A stretch of 64,000 nucleotides of DNA. It comes from Dyella sedimenti (lineage in GTDB: Bacteria; Pseudomonadota; Gammaproteobacteria; Xanthomonadales; Rhodanobacteraceae). Below are positions 53,868 through 63,285 of the stretch, in pieces. The stretch is taken from NCBI RefSeq assembly GCF_022760995.1, contig NZ_JAKWJO010000002.1, positions 434,001-498,000 of the forward strand. Direction: 5' to 3'. The notes under the pieces were generated by a model. It ran no database searches, was not told where the DNA came from, and was given only the letters and a program-made list of their open reading frames with translations. Numbering within the stretch: the stretch's first letter is position 1; each line of letters begins with the position of its first letter. A program made the translations under genes and the position numbers.

Positions 53868-55418
53868 TCAATGCAGCTCGACCACCACCAATCCCTGCGG
53901 TGGCACGTCGAGGCTCAGGCGGCCGTTCTGCAGCGTGGCCTGGACGGGCGCGGCGAGCTTGCCGGCCTCGCGCAGCTGCTGGATCTGCCCACGGCTGGGC
54001 CAGTTCGGCCGGCCCATGCGGTCGAACGCGGCGACGGCGTTGCCGTGGTCCTGGTCCAGGCGCCATACGGTGGCCTGGGTGGCGGCGCCCAGGTGCTTCA
54101 CGTCCACGTCGAAGTGCTTGTTCGCGCCCGTCGGCACGCCGGGCGCGTAGTCGGCGGTGTCGCCCAGCGGCGGCGTGTAGTTCCACAGTGCCAGCACCAC
54201 CGTGCCGTCGGCGCGGCGGGTGGCCAGAGCGCTGTCGGTGGCCAGTGGCAGCTGCACGTCGCCCAGCTTGTGCAGCAGGGTGAAGGCGTTGAAGGCGGGC
54301 TTCTCGATGCGGTCGGCGGCGATCAGGCCGAAGCCGCCGTAGAACGGGTTCCTTACCACGCCCTGTTCGTCGAACACGTCGGAGAACGACCAGTAGCTCA
54401 TGATGTCCACCTTGCCCGCGCATTCGCGGATGGTGTTGGCCATCCACGGGCCCATGTAGACCGTGTCGGTGACATTGGGCAGGTTGGCGTAGGAGGCGTT
54501 GTACTCGCTGTAGATCAGCGGCAGCTTCGGGAACGGCGAGGCAACGATTTCCTTGTGCGACTTGTCCACCGCGCGGCAGACCATGTCGCGGCGCGGGATC
54601 TTCTCCTCGGTCTTGAACACGTTCTGCGCGGTGTCGTCGCCGTAGACGTGCGTGCTGGCGAAATCGATCGGCGCGCCGCTCTGCTTCACGTGCTTGAGGA
54701 AATCCGGCAGCCAGGCCGCCTGGGCCGTGGCCGGGCCGCCCACGCGCAGGCGCGTGTCCACCGACTTCACCACGCGCGCGGTGCGGTCGTACAGCTCGTA
54801 GTAGGTGGGCTGCTCCGGCTTGCCGCCCCAGAACGCCAGGTTGGGCTCGTTCCACACCTCGAAGTACCAGCTCGACACTTCCTCGATGCCGTAGCGCTCG
54901 ATCTCGTGCTGCAGGAAGGCGCGCACCAGCGCGTCCCACTCGGCCCAGTCCTTCGGCGGCATCACGTTGGGGTGGTACCAGAAGTCGTGGTGGCTGGCCG
55001 GATCGCTGCTCATCTCCGGCGGCATGAAGCCCAGCTCCACGAACGGCTTGACGCCCCGCTCGAGCAGGCCGTCGTAGACCTGGTCCACGTAGCTGAAGTT
55101 GAACTGCAGCTTGCCCTGCGCATCGCGGTAGGCCACGCCCATGTCGCGGTCGAAGATGCCGTGGAAGCGGATGTAGGTGAAGCCGGTGGCGTCCTTCACC
55201 GCGGCCAGGTCCTTGCGGTAATCGTCGCGCAGTGCCAGCACGGCGCGGCCCGAGCCGAACATCTGTTCCCAGAAATGCGGCAGCGGCGTGCCCTTGGCGG
55301 TGGCGTCGACGCGCAGTTCGATGGCGCTGCCGCCGGTCGCGGCATGGGCGGCGCCGATCAGGGCCAGGCTGAGGGCGACGCTGGTGGCCAGGCGGCGGAG
55401 CGGGGACGAGACGGACAT
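53868..55418 (-). CDS. GH39-family glycosidase (beta-xylosidase-like)
   Basis: A 516-residue exported hydrolase with signal peptide (LATSVALSLALIGAAHA). The catalytic acid is Glu191 in FEVWNEPN and the nucleophile Glu305 in LIYSEYNAS, both in GH39 context. FTYIRFHGIFDRDMG and YVDQVYDGLLERGVKPFVEL are typical of the TIM barrel; the C-terminus is a beta domain. Likely acts on xylosides or other plant glycans. AAGGAA precedes the ATG, and a LacI-type operator lies 50 bp upstream of it. Confidence 0.9.
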   Translation of the reverse strand: MSVSSPLRRLATSVALSLALIGAAHAATGGSAIELRVDATAKGTPLPHFWEQMFGSGRAVLALRDDYRKDLAAVKDATGFTYIRFHGIFDRDMGVAYRDAQGKLQFNFSYVDQVYDGLLERGVKPFVELGFMPPEMSSDPASHHDFWYHPNVMPPKDWAEWDALVRAFLQHEIERYGIEEVSSWYFEVWNEPNLAFWGGKPEQPTYYELYDRTARVVKSVDTRLRVGGPATAQAAWLPDFLKHVKQSGAPIDFASTHVYGDDTAQNVFKTEEKIPRRDMVCRAVDKSHKEIVASPFPKLPLIYSEYNASYANLPNVTDTVYMGPWMANTIRECAGKVDIMSYWSFSDVFDEQGVVRNPFYGGFGLIAADRIEKPAFNAFTLLHKLGDVQLPLATDSALATRRADGTVVLALWNYTPPLGDTADYAPGVPTGANKHFDVDVKHLGAATQATVWRLDQDHGNAVAAFDRMGRPNWPSRGQIQQLREAGKLAAPVQATLQNGRLSLDVPPQGLVVVELH

Positions 55419-55467
55419 GGAGGTTCCTTCGGCAGGGTGGTGGCCGGCCCGATCGGAAACGGGCGCA

Positions 55468-55481
55468 TGTAAACGTTTACA
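55468..55481. promoter_or_regulatory. LacI-family operator upstream of the GH39 gene
   Basis: TGTAAACGTTTACA is a perfect 14-bp palindrome with the central CG that LacI/GalR regulators contact. It lies between the GH39 and FUSC genes, which are both on the minus strand, 50 bp before the GH39 ATG. No LacI gene is in the window. Confidence 0.75.
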
Positions 55482-55546
55482 GATGGTGGAGTCTCTTACA
55501 GACCAGCCCACCGGATCAATATGGGGAGGGGCCGTGGCATGGCCGC

Positions 55547-56983
55547 TCAGCCACGCAAGGTCTCCCGCAGGTGCCGCAGGGCGGGCAGCAAGGCCTCCGG
55601 TTCGCGCAGCGCCTTGCGCGCGGCGCCCACGGCCCGCCGCGCCTCGCCCGGCGTGGCGCCCTCTGAAATCAGCGCCACCGCCGGTTCGCGGCAGGCCGCC
55701 AGGGCATCCACCCAGTCCGCCGGCTGCATCGCGTGCTGGCGCCGCGTCAGCCGGCGCAGCGCCCGGAACGGCGGCGCCACCGTTTCGAGCTGCTCCAGCG
55801 CGGCCTCGAAGCGCTGCGCGCCGCGCGCCGGTGTGGTGGGGTCGAGCGCCTCGGACAACGCGGCCAAGGCATCGGCCAGCCGCCGGCGCAGCACGTCGGT
55901 GGAACGCACCGGCCACACGAACCAGGCCGAGGCGAGGCCGATCACGGCGCCGATGGCGATCTCCCCGAGCCGCTGCCACAGCATGGCCGCCGGCGAGCCG
56001 CCGCCGAAGCCCTGCAGCAGGGCCAGCGCCACCGTGACGAACAGCGCCCACCACGCATAGCCGAGCGGCCGCAGCCAGATGCCGAGGAACAGCGCGGCCA
56101 GGATCAGCACGGCGGTGGTGGCGTGACCGGGCGCGGCATGCATGCTGAAGGCCATCGCCAGCACCGTGCCGGCAGCCGCGCCCAGCACGCGCAGGCCGCT
56201 CTTGTAGGCCACGTCCAGGCGCCCGCGGTTGCCGCTGTTGACGATGAAGGCGGTGAGCACGATCCAGGCCCAGCGCTCGCCAAAGCACAGGAAGCCCACC
56301 GCGAAGGCCGCCGCCAGCGCCACCGCCATCTGGATCGCCATGCGCGTGCTGGCCGGCAGGCGCGGGTCGCCCTGGACGACGGGCGCGGCCAGCACTGGGT
56401 CGGCGCTTTCCGGCGGCCTGCGCCCGTGCAGGCGCCGCACCAGCAGATGGCACAGCGTCACCCACAACAGGGCCAGCAGCGCCACCACCACCGGCACCAG
56501 CACGACGGGCAGCCGGCCGCCCGGCGCTGCCTGGACGTGCGGCACGGTCAGCAGGGTCACGAACGGCAGCGCGACCAGGCTGCCGGCGCGGCGCGCCATC
56601 GGCCCGAAGCGGCGCAACCAGATCGGGAAACTCATGCCCGCGACGAACACGAGGGCACCCAGCCACGGTACGCGGTGCAGCAGCAGCCCGACCGCCAGCG
56701 CCACCAGGCCGACCAGCGGCAGCATCAGCGCCGCCTCCAGCCGTCCACGCAGGTCGCGGTCCAGCTGGCTGCGCGACAGCGAGATGCTGAGCACCACGGC
56801 CAGCACCGCCGGCCCGGGACCTGGCGCGATGGCCAGCGCGCACAGCAGGGTGGCGATGGCGGCCAGCAGGGTTGCCGTGGCCTCGACCAACGATGAGCGC
56901 CATGCCGGCGTGCCGGGGCGGGTGGTGTCGATCCGGGTGTCGGGCGCAGGAAGCATGGGCAAGACCGAAGGGTGGCGCGCCAT
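55547..56983 (-). CDS. FUSC-family membrane protein
   Basis: About 478 residues from the ATG at 56983 (a TTG at 57013 and an ATG at 56956 are alternatives; none has a clear SD). Two hydrophobic halves of five to six helices (about 30-180 and 225-340) are separated by a soluble stretch, and a C-terminal helical domain of about 130 residues follows. WAWIVLTAFIVNSGNRGRLDVAYKSGLRVLGAAAGTVLA is the FUSC motif, as in fusaric-acid resistance and YccS-like proteins. Export of aromatic acids is the known role of some members; here it is unproven. Confidence 0.82.
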   Translation of the reverse strand: MARHPSVLPMLPAPDTRIDTTRPGTPAWRSSLVEATATLLAAIATLLCALAIAPGPGPAVLAVVLSISLSRSQLDRDLRGRLEAALMLPLVGLVALAVGLLLHRVPWLGALVFVAGMSFPIWLRRFGPMARRAGSLVALPFVTLLTVPHVQAAPGGRLPVVLVPVVVALLALLWVTLCHLLVRRLHGRRPPESADPVLAAPVVQGDPRLPASTRMAIQMAVALAAAFAVGFLCFGERWAWIVLTAFIVNSGNRGRLDVAYKSGLRVLGAAAGTVLAMAFSMHAAPGHATTAVLILAALFLGIWLRPLGYAWWALFVTVALALLQGFGGGSPAAMLWQRLGEIAIGAVIGLASAWFVWPVRSTDVLRRRLADALAALSEALDPTTPARGAQRFEAALEQLETVAPPFRALRRLTRRQHAMQPADWVDALAACREPAVALISEGATPGEARRAVGAARKALREPEALLPALRHLRETLRG

Positions 56984-57399
56984 GGTAGCGGTTGGTGGCA
57001 AGAGCCTGTTCAAGGTCTCGTGTGGCTACGAAGCACCCCTGCACGCAGCCCGATTAGTGCCGAGTCTCAGCCGAGATCCACAGGATGGAGGGAAAGCAAT
57101 ACGGCTCTTCGACAGGATAAATGCACCGATGCCGATCGCGATGTCGAACAAGCTTTAAGTCCTCAGTGCATCGCCGCCCCGCGGGATAGCCGCTGGGTGT
57201 AGCGGAAGGAGGCACTGATTTGGCTGGCGAAGGCCTTCAGGGCTTGTATGCCGCGCCGTGCTGCGCTTCCTCACCGCCACGGCGCGTTGCGGGGTAGCGG
57301 CGCCGTTCGAGGTAGCACGTCACTGATCGGGCTTGCGGCAAGCTTCAGAGCTTGTATCCAACTCATCGCTCAGAGCCTGTGAGGCCATTCTCTTTTACT

Positions 57400-57423
57400 T
57401 TTCTCTTGGGCCAGCAAGAGAAA
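57400..57423. repeat. Hairpin repeat TTTCTCTTG...CAAGAGAAA
   Basis: Perfect 9-bp arms around GGCCAG. Similar TTTCTCTTG/CAAGAGAAA hairpins are frequent between genes in xanthomonads (from memory). Only one copy is in this window. Confidence 0.6.
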
Positions 57424-57557
57424 CGTGACTCGGCGGCCCCACGGGGACTAGCTTCGCGTCGCCGGCAGGACGTCGAAACGCCCGCCGCGTCCCACGGGGA
57501 CTTCCTTTGGTCGTAGGCGGCATCCTGGCGATAAGGCGACAACCAAATACCGAGGCC

Positions 57558-57607
57558 CTGGATCCCGACCCTTGCCCCCTCTTGTGGGGTGCGCCGGGAT
57601 GGCGTCA
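57558..57607. repeat. Second copy of the GTCATCCCG-type element (one end)
   Basis: CCTGGATCCCGACCCTTGCC (on to GTGGGGTGCGCCGGGATGGCGTC) closely matches the right end at 39939-39986, including the CTTGCCCCC core and the TGCGCCGGGA end. The left end is missing here. Confidence 0.7.
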
Positions 57608-57626
57608 AAGACCGAGGCGGAAGGAG

Positions 57627-57656
57627 GTCGCGCACAGAGTGCGCTCCCACAGGGGG
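57627..57656. repeat. Single REP unit D
   Basis: GTCGCGCACAGAGTGCGCTC followed by CCACAGGGGG is one REP unit with one base changed from the others. No inverted partner is nearby. Confidence 0.8.
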
Positions 57657-57775
57657 GGCGATTAGCGCCAACTGGGGGATCCACAGGGTGCCTGGCGGCC
57701 CAATGTTTCATCCATGGGAGGAGCCAAAAGCAGGCCTGTCCTACTTGGAGGGAGCCTGGTCATGCGAAAACGTTG

Positions 57776-59500
57776 CTAGGGCAGCGTGGCGGGCACCGTC
57801 GCCGGCCCGGCACCTACCAATTGCTGCGACAAGGCCAACGCGGCCGCGTAGTTGGGCACGAAGTACAGCTCGCCCTCGCGCGGCTGCAACGCCATCTGCC
57901 GGATCACCCGCAACGGCTGCGCCTGCAGGCCCGACACGACCAGCACGATGTCGTGGCGGCGGCAGCGTTCCAGCAGGGTCTTGAGCGCATGTACGCCGCT
58001 GGCGTCGATGATGGGCACCAGCCGCATGCGCAGGATGAATACCTTGGTGGGCCGCCGGAACTGGTCGAGCAGGTCGTCCAGCCGGTTGGCGGCGCCGAAG
58101 AACAGCGGGCCGGTGATTTGGAACACCTCCACGCCGGGCGGCAGCTGGGCGCGCTGGGTGGCGTCCTCGGCCAGTGCGCGGTCGTCGCCGTTCTCGTCCA
58201 TCAGCTTGACGCCGGCGCTGATCTCCACCGCCTCGGCCATGCGGAACATGAAGACGAAGGCGGACACCACCAGGCCGACCTCGATGGCCACGGTGAGGTC
58301 GAGGAACACGGTCAGGCCGAAGGTCAGCAGCAGCACCAGGCCGTCGCCCTTGGGGCCGGACAGCGTGTGGCGGAAGTGCTCGATCTCGCTCATGTTCCAG
58401 GCTACCACCAGCAGCACCGCCGCCAGCGCGGCCAGCGGCACGAACTTCATCAACGGCGCCAGCACCAGCATGAATACCAGCAGGCAGGCCGCGTGGACCA
58501 TGCCGGCCACCGGCGTGCGGCCGCCGGCGCGGATATTGGTCGCCGTGCGCGCGATGGCGCCGGTGGCGGGCAGGCCGCCGAACAATGCGGCACCGATATT
58601 GGCCAAGCCCTGCGCCACCAGTTCGCCGTTGGAGCGATGCCTGCCGCCGGTCATGCCGTCGGCCACCACCGCCGACAGCAGCGATTCCACGCCGGCAAGG
58701 AAGGCGATGGTGAAGGAGCTTGGCAGCAGTTCGCGGGTGCGCTCGAACGGGATGTGGGGGAAGTCGAAGGCCGGCAGGCTGGAAGGCAGCCCGCCGAAGC
58801 GGCTGCCGATGGTCTCGGCCGGCAGCGCGAACACTACGCTCAGCGCGGTGCAGCCCAGCAGGGCGATCAGGAAGCTCGGCCAGCCCGGCCGCCAGCGACG
58901 CACCACCGCGACGATGGCCAGGCCGGTCAGCGTCAGCAGCACGGTCGCCGGCTGCGCGGTCGCCAGGTGACGCGCATAGGCGACCCAGCGCTCCACGAAA
59001 TCGCTGGGCACGCTGGGCATGGCCAGGCCCAGCGCATCCTTGACCTGGCTGGAGAAGATGCTGACCGCGATGCCGGCGGTAAAGCCCGTCACCACCGGCT
59101 GCGGCATGTACTTCATCAGGGTGCCCAGCCGCAGCAGGCCGGCGCCGATCAGCATCAGGCCCGCCAGCAGCGTGCACAGGATCAATCCGCCGAAGCCGAA
59201 CTTCTCGATGACGTTGAACACCACCGGGATGAACGCCGCTGTCGGCCCGCCGATCTGCACCCGCGAGCCGCCCAGGGCCGAGATCAGGAAGCCCGCGACG
59301 ATCGCGGTGTAGAGACCCTTCTCCGGCGTGGTGCCACTGGCTATCGCCAGCGCCATGGCCAGCGGCAGCGCCACGATCGCGACCGTCAGGCCGGCGATAG
59401 CATCGCCGCGCAGATCCCGCCAGCCGTAGCCTTCGCGCAGCACGGTGACGAATTTGGGCACGAACTGCTGCAGGTACCTGCGGACGGCGACCGGATCCAT
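57776..59500 (-). CDS. SulP-family anion transporter with STAS domain
   Basis: A 574-residue protein, MDPVAVRRYLQQFVPK from the ATG at 59500 (GGGGGGA upstream). The SLC26/SulP membrane part spans about residues 30-430 (GDAIAGLTVAIVALPLAMALAIASG, GFTAGIAVSIFSSQVKD, GGLPATGAIARTATNIRAGGRTP). The STAS domain lies at about 450-560 (VEVFQITGPLFFGAANRLDDLL, IIDASGVHALKTLLERC). It moves sulfate, bicarbonate or another anion into the cell; the STAS domain is regulatory. It is divergent from the second MHS transporter. Confidence 0.92.
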   Translation of the reverse strand: MDPVAVRRYLQQFVPKFVTVLREGYGWRDLRGDAIAGLTVAIVALPLAMALAIASGTTPEKGLYTAIVAGFLISALGGSRVQIGGPTAAFIPVVFNVIEKFGFGGLILCTLLAGLMLIGAGLLRLGTLMKYMPQPVVTGFTAGIAVSIFSSQVKDALGLAMPSVPSDFVERWVAYARHLATAQPATVLLTLTGLAIVAVVRRWRPGWPSFLIALLGCTALSVVFALPAETIGSRFGGLPSSLPAFDFPHIPFERTRELLPSSFTIAFLAGVESLLSAVVADGMTGGRHRSNGELVAQGLANIGAALFGGLPATGAIARTATNIRAGGRTPVAGMVHAACLLVFMLVLAPLMKFVPLAALAAVLLVVAWNMSEIEHFRHTLSGPKGDGLVLLLTFGLTVFLDLTVAIEVGLVVSAFVFMFRMAEAVEISAGVKLMDENGDDRALAEDATQRAQLPPGVEVFQITGPLFFGAANRLDDLLDQFRRPTKVFILRMRLVPIIDASGVHALKTLLERCRRHDIVLVVSGLQAQPLRVIRQMALQPREGELYFVPNYAAALALSQQLVGAGPATVPATLP

Positions 59501-59643
59501 CTTCCCCCCTGAGCGAAGTGGCTTTCGAGACGGTATCAGGTTGGCCATCCGAAAAGGATGCAAGAAGGTTAAGCTGCGGTTGCTGCCTGCTGGACCACCT
59601 CTTACCCTCGATGGTCACGACGCTCTCTCGGGAGATCACGCCG

Positions 59644-60933
59644 ATGATGGATGCCGGGAAGCGGGAGCCGCCGCGGATCAGCCGCGCCTCGATGGCGATC
59701 GCGGCGATATCGACCATCGTGGAGTGGTACGACTTCACCCTGTACCTGTATTTCGCCACGGTGCTGTCGCGGGTGTTCTTCGGTGGCGGTGAGGTCTCGC
59801 TGCTGGCCACCCTGGCGGGCTTCGCGGTGTCGTACTGCATGCGGCCGCTGGGTGCGGTGGTGTTCGGCCATATCGGCGACCGGCTGGGGCGGCGCCACAC
59901 GATGCTGCTTTCGATGGCGCTGGTGACCCTGGCCATGCTGGTCACCGCGCTGCTGCCCGACTACGACCAGATCGGCCCGGCGGCCGGCGCCCTTTTGCTG
60001 TTGCTTCGCTGCGCCATGGCGTTCTCGGTCGGCGGCGAATACACCGGCGTGGTGGCCTACCTGCTCGAAGGCGCGCACGACCACCGGCGCGGGCTGGTGA
60101 CTTCCCTGGCTTCCGCCGCCAGCGAGGTCGGCGCGCTGCTCGCGGTGGCGGTGTCGGCACTTACGGTCGGCCTGCTGAGCCACGCCCGTCTCGACGCCTG
60201 GGGCTGGCGCATTCCCTTCTTCGTCGGCGCGGCGCTGGCCGGCAGCATCTGGATCGCGCGGACGAGCATGCAGGAATCGCCCGACTTCGAGCGCCAGCGC
60301 GCGCACGGCACCGTGCCGGCATCGCCGGTACGTCACACACTCGTTCACCATCGTGCGGCGGTGCTGCGCACCTTCGCGATCTCGGCGCTGGGATCGATCA
60401 CCTACTACGTGGGCATCACCTACGTGCCTGCCTTCCTGCATTCCACCGGCACGCTGGGCGAGGGCGAATCGCTGGGGCTGTCCACGGTGGCGGCCGTGGC
60501 GGTGATTCTGGTCACGCCGCTGGTCGGCCTGTTGTCCGACCGGGTGGGGCGCAAGCCCGTGCTGGTGGTGTTGGCCGTGCTGTGCATCGTGCTGCCGCTG
60601 ACCATGTTCACCTTCATGGCGCGCGGCTCGCATGCGCAGGTGGTCCTCGGCGCGCTGGCGCTGGCCTGCGTGGCGGGCGGCGTCAGCGCGGTGGGCGCGC
60701 CGGCCACCGCCGAGCAGTTCCCCGGCGAGGGCCGCCTGAGCGGGCTGGCGCTGGGCGCCACCGCCGCCACCGCCATCTTCGGCGGCATGACGCCGTTCCT
60801 CGCCGAACTGTGCATCCAGTGGCTGCAGTGGCCCGCCGCGCCTGGCGCGATGATTGCCCTCACCGCGCTGGCCGTGCTGCCCGTGCTGCTGGCCATGCCG
60901 GAAACCCGCCCGGCATGGAGCCGGCCGTATTGA
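59644..60933 (+). CDS. MHS-family MFS transporter
   Basis: A 429-residue inner-membrane transporter with normal family length, unlike the 552-residue one at 2693. The ATG at 59644 has GGGAG upstream; an open frame from 59518 is not family-like. TIVEWYDFTLYLYFATVLS in TM1, GHIGDRLGRRHTM, FSVGGEYTGVVAYLLEGA and LLSDRVGRKPVLVVL are MHS marks. The substrate is unknown. It is divergent from the SulP gene, and the GH89 gene is convergent with it. Confidence 0.9.
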   Translation: MMDAGKREPPRISRASMAIAAISTIVEWYDFTLYLYFATVLSRVFFGGGEVSLLATLAGFAVSYCMRPLGAVVFGHIGDRLGRRHTMLLSMALVTLAMLVTALLPDYDQIGPAAGALLLLLRCAMAFSVGGEYTGVVAYLLEGAHDHRRGLVTSLASAASEVGALLAVAVSALTVGLLSHARLDAWGWRIPFFVGAALAGSIWIARTSMQESPDFERQRAHGTVPASPVRHTLVHHRAAVLRTFAISALGSITYYVGITYVPAFLHSTGTLGEGESLGLSTVAAVAVILVTPLVGLLSDRVGRKPVLVVLAVLCIVLPLTMFTFMARGSHAQVVLGALALACVAGGVSAVGAPATAEQFPGEGRLSGLALGATAATAIFGGMTPFLAELCIQWLQWPAAPGAMIALTALAVLPVLLAMPETRPAWSRPY

Positions 60934-61086
60934 CCGCAATACTTGGCGCGGGCCGTCAACATCACGTTCCCGCGCCGGAGGCCTTGCGAATGATTACCAT
61001 CAAGTCTCGTGCCGGCGTAAAGCCGGACGCTCCGCCATGGGACGCATGGCGGGGCTTGCGCTGGCGGATGCCGCTCGCCGTGGTCG

Positions 61087-63285
61087 TCAGTGTTCGGCCG
61101 ACTTCAGCGCTTCCGCGATCAGCGTCGCCGCCGCGTACGCATCGCCGCTCGGCTGGTCCGGATAACGTTGCGTGCCGTGGTTCCAGGCATCGCCCATGGC
61201 GAACCAGTCGATGGGCTTGGCTGGTGAGCCGGTGCGCAGTGCCTGGTCCAGTGCGTTGAAATAGGTCGCCCAGCGCGGGCGGTAGTAGTCACGCGTCAAG
61301 CCCGCCCAATCCTTGTTGCCGTAGTCGTGCAGGTCGGCGCCTTCGCTGGCCTTGCGGTCGCCCCAGGTGGTGAGGATGGAGCGGGCGTCGTAGTCGAGCC
61401 GGGCACGTTCCTGTGGCGTGGACGCCCAAGGTCCGGTTTGCGCCAGCCAGCCGCCCACCAGGAAGAAACGGTTGCTCGAAAGCAATTGGTCCTGCAGGTC
61501 CATCAGCGCCAGCCATCGCTGCGCAAGGCGCTCGAACTGCGCGCGGTCCCTGCCGTCGTAGGCGGCCTTGATCCGCGGCAGCAACTGGCGGCTTTCGTTG
61601 GCGAGCGTCTGGCGGGCGATATCCACCAGGTCGTATTGGTAGGTTTCGCTGCCGCGCAGTGACGGGGCCACCTGCAGCATCTCGGGCAAGGCCCGCCTGA
61701 AGGCCTCGGCGCTGTATCGCATGGCCTCGGGCGACCAGTGGGATGCGCGGTTCACGTCAAGGCTGGGCTGCGCGTCGAACAGAGACTCCTGCGCCGCATC
61801 GCGCTCGCTGTTGAAGACTACGTCGTCGATGCGGATGTCGTAGGCCGTGCTGGCCAGGATCTTCCAGGCGGCCAATGCATGCGGATCGGCGGCGCCGTAG
61901 CGGCGCTGCACGTAGCCGGCCGTCCACTGCGCGACGTCCACCGGCTCGTTGCGCCAGGCCATCTCCGTGAACAGGTCGAAGGCGTAGGGGTTGGTATCCA
62001 TGCCCTCGGTAAAGAGCGCGGTACCCGTCATGTTGGCATTCGTGCGGCCCAGCCGCTGCAGCCGTTCGGTGATGTTGCGGACATTGGCGCCGAGCGTGGT
62101 GCGGCCACCGAATTCCCAGATGCCGCCGAACAGGAACGGGGCGCCCTGGAAATCCTTCTGGCGGTCGTCGCGCGGCACGCGGTCGTGGTCGATGTCGACC
62201 ACCAGCAGATGCCGACGGTCGACCCCGGCGAGCAGGTCCTGGCGCGGGTTGCCCTGCCAGGCCAGCATCATCCAGCGCGCGTCGGGATGCGCGGCGAGCA
62301 GCGCATCCTGCACGTCGCGCGCCGCCTCCGGCACGGGCACGTCGCCCGAATCGCCGCCTTCCTGGAACACTTCCATGTCGTAGATGCCGCTGTCGCCGAA
62401 CAGCTCGCGCTGGTGCCGGTAGAACGCGGCGGCCAGCCGGGCGAACATCGGATCGCGCGGATCGAGCCAGCCCGGGCGGGTGAAGCCGGCCCATTCGCCT
62501 TGTGGCACCACGTGCGCCTTCGGGAATTTCTTCTGGAAATCGGCGGGCACGATGCCGTAGAAGCCCGGCAGCACCGGCGTGATGCCAAGCTCGCGCAGGC
62601 GTGCCACGATCCTGCGCGCCGACGCCGCGCGCTGCTGCATCAGGGCCGTGCTGATGGGGCCATTGAAGCAGCACAGGTTGCCCATCAACTGCCAGTTCTG
62701 GTGGGCCGGCTGGGTGATCCAGCGGCGGATGTCCTCGTCGGCATAACCGATCTCGCGGAAGGTCTGGTAGAGCACGCTGTCCATGCCGCGCTCGACCACC
62801 ATGGCGTTGATGCCGGAGAGCGCGAGCACGTCGATTTCCCGCTGCCAGCGCGGCCAGTCCCAATAGGGCGAGGTATAGCCGTCGACGTTCTCGTTCAGCG
62901 CGTAGCGGTACGCATACCTCGTATCTCCCTCGATGGCCTGGGCCGGCAGGGGAAACGGCTGGGTGCCGACCCGGTCGCCGTTGGGCGAGATCTGCACCTG
63001 CGCCACGTATTTCAGGTACCAGTTCACGCCGAACAGCAAGGCGCTGGGCGTGCTGCCCTCGACCCGGATATGGCCGTTCGAGCTGCCGATGCGGAAACGC
63101 TCGCGGCCTGGCTGCGGCGCCAGCGTACCCAGCTCGAACTGCGCGGCCTGCCGGGGCAGCAGGCGCGCGATGACGGCTTGCTCCGGCGCGGTATCGAAAC
63201 CCGGCGCCTCTGCCGCACAGGCGGTCCAGCCCCACCAGAGCCATGGCAGGCTTGCCATCCAGATCCGTAAAGCAGATGCGCGCAT
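61087..63285 (-). CDS. GH89-family alpha-N-acetylglucosaminidase
   Basis: A 732-residue exported enzyme (MRASALRIWMASLPWLWWGW is a signal; ATG at 63315 or 63258 also possible). Family sequences include ALNENVDGYTSPYWDWPRW, LALSGINAMVVERG, GPISTALMQQRAASARRIV, LGITPVLPGFYGIVPADF and YFNALDQAL near the end, as in human NAGLU. It should release terminal alpha-linked GlcNAc from glycans. It is a single gene without an adjacent transporter for sugars. Confidence 0.9.
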   Translation of the reverse strand: MRASALRIWMASLPWLWWGWTACAAEAPGFDTAPEQAVIARLLPRQAAQFELGTLAPQPGRERFRIGSSNGHIRVEGSTPSALLFGVNWYLKYVAQVQISPNGDRVGTQPFPLPAQAIEGDTRYAYRYALNENVDGYTSPYWDWPRWQREIDVLALSGINAMVVERGMDSVLYQTFREIGYADEDIRRWITQPAHQNWQLMGNLCCFNGPISTALMQQRAASARRIVARLRELGITPVLPGFYGIVPADFQKKFPKAHVVPQGEWAGFTRPGWLDPRDPMFARLAAAFYRHQRELFGDSGIYDMEVFQEGGDSGDVPVPEAARDVQDALLAAHPDARWMMLAWQGNPRQDLLAGVDRRHLLVVDIDHDRVPRDDRQKDFQGAPFLFGGIWEFGGRTTLGANVRNITERLQRLGRTNANMTGTALFTEGMDTNPYAFDLFTEMAWRNEPVDVAQWTAGYVQRRYGAADPHALAAWKILASTAYDIRIDDVVFNSERDAAQESLFDAQPSLDVNRASHWSPEAMRYSAEAFRRALPEMLQVAPSLRGSETYQYDLVDIARQTLANESRQLLPRIKAAYDGRDRAQFERLAQRWLALMDLQDQLLSSNRFFLVGGWLAQTGPWASTPQERARLDYDARSILTTWGDRKASEGADLHDYGNKDWAGLTRDYYRPRWATYFNALDQALRTGSPAKPIDWFAMGDAWNHGTQRYPDQPSGDAYAAATLIAEALKSAEH

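Larger units (their letters stand above)
56984..57775. other. Gene-free stretch with several repeats
   Basis: In almost 800 bp I find no credible gene. It holds TTTCTCTTG-N6-CAAGAGAAA (57400-57423), a pattern I recall from xanthomonad intergenic DNA; a right-end copy of the GTCATCCCG-type element (57558-57607); and a single REP unit (57627-57656). A 102-codon minus frame over these repeats is not considered a gene. Confidence 0.55.

Noticed and set aside
53868..57044. One frame of 1058 codons spanning the GH39 and FUSC region
   Set aside because: Only its 3' half is the GH39 protein; the 5' half is the wrong frame of the FUSC gene joined by chance read-through, and the real GH39 start is at 55418.
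57363..57671. Minus-strand frame of 102 codons
   Set aside because: It is translated from REP and other repeats (VGAHSVRD, KRKVKENG), a typical false gene of xanthomonad genomes.
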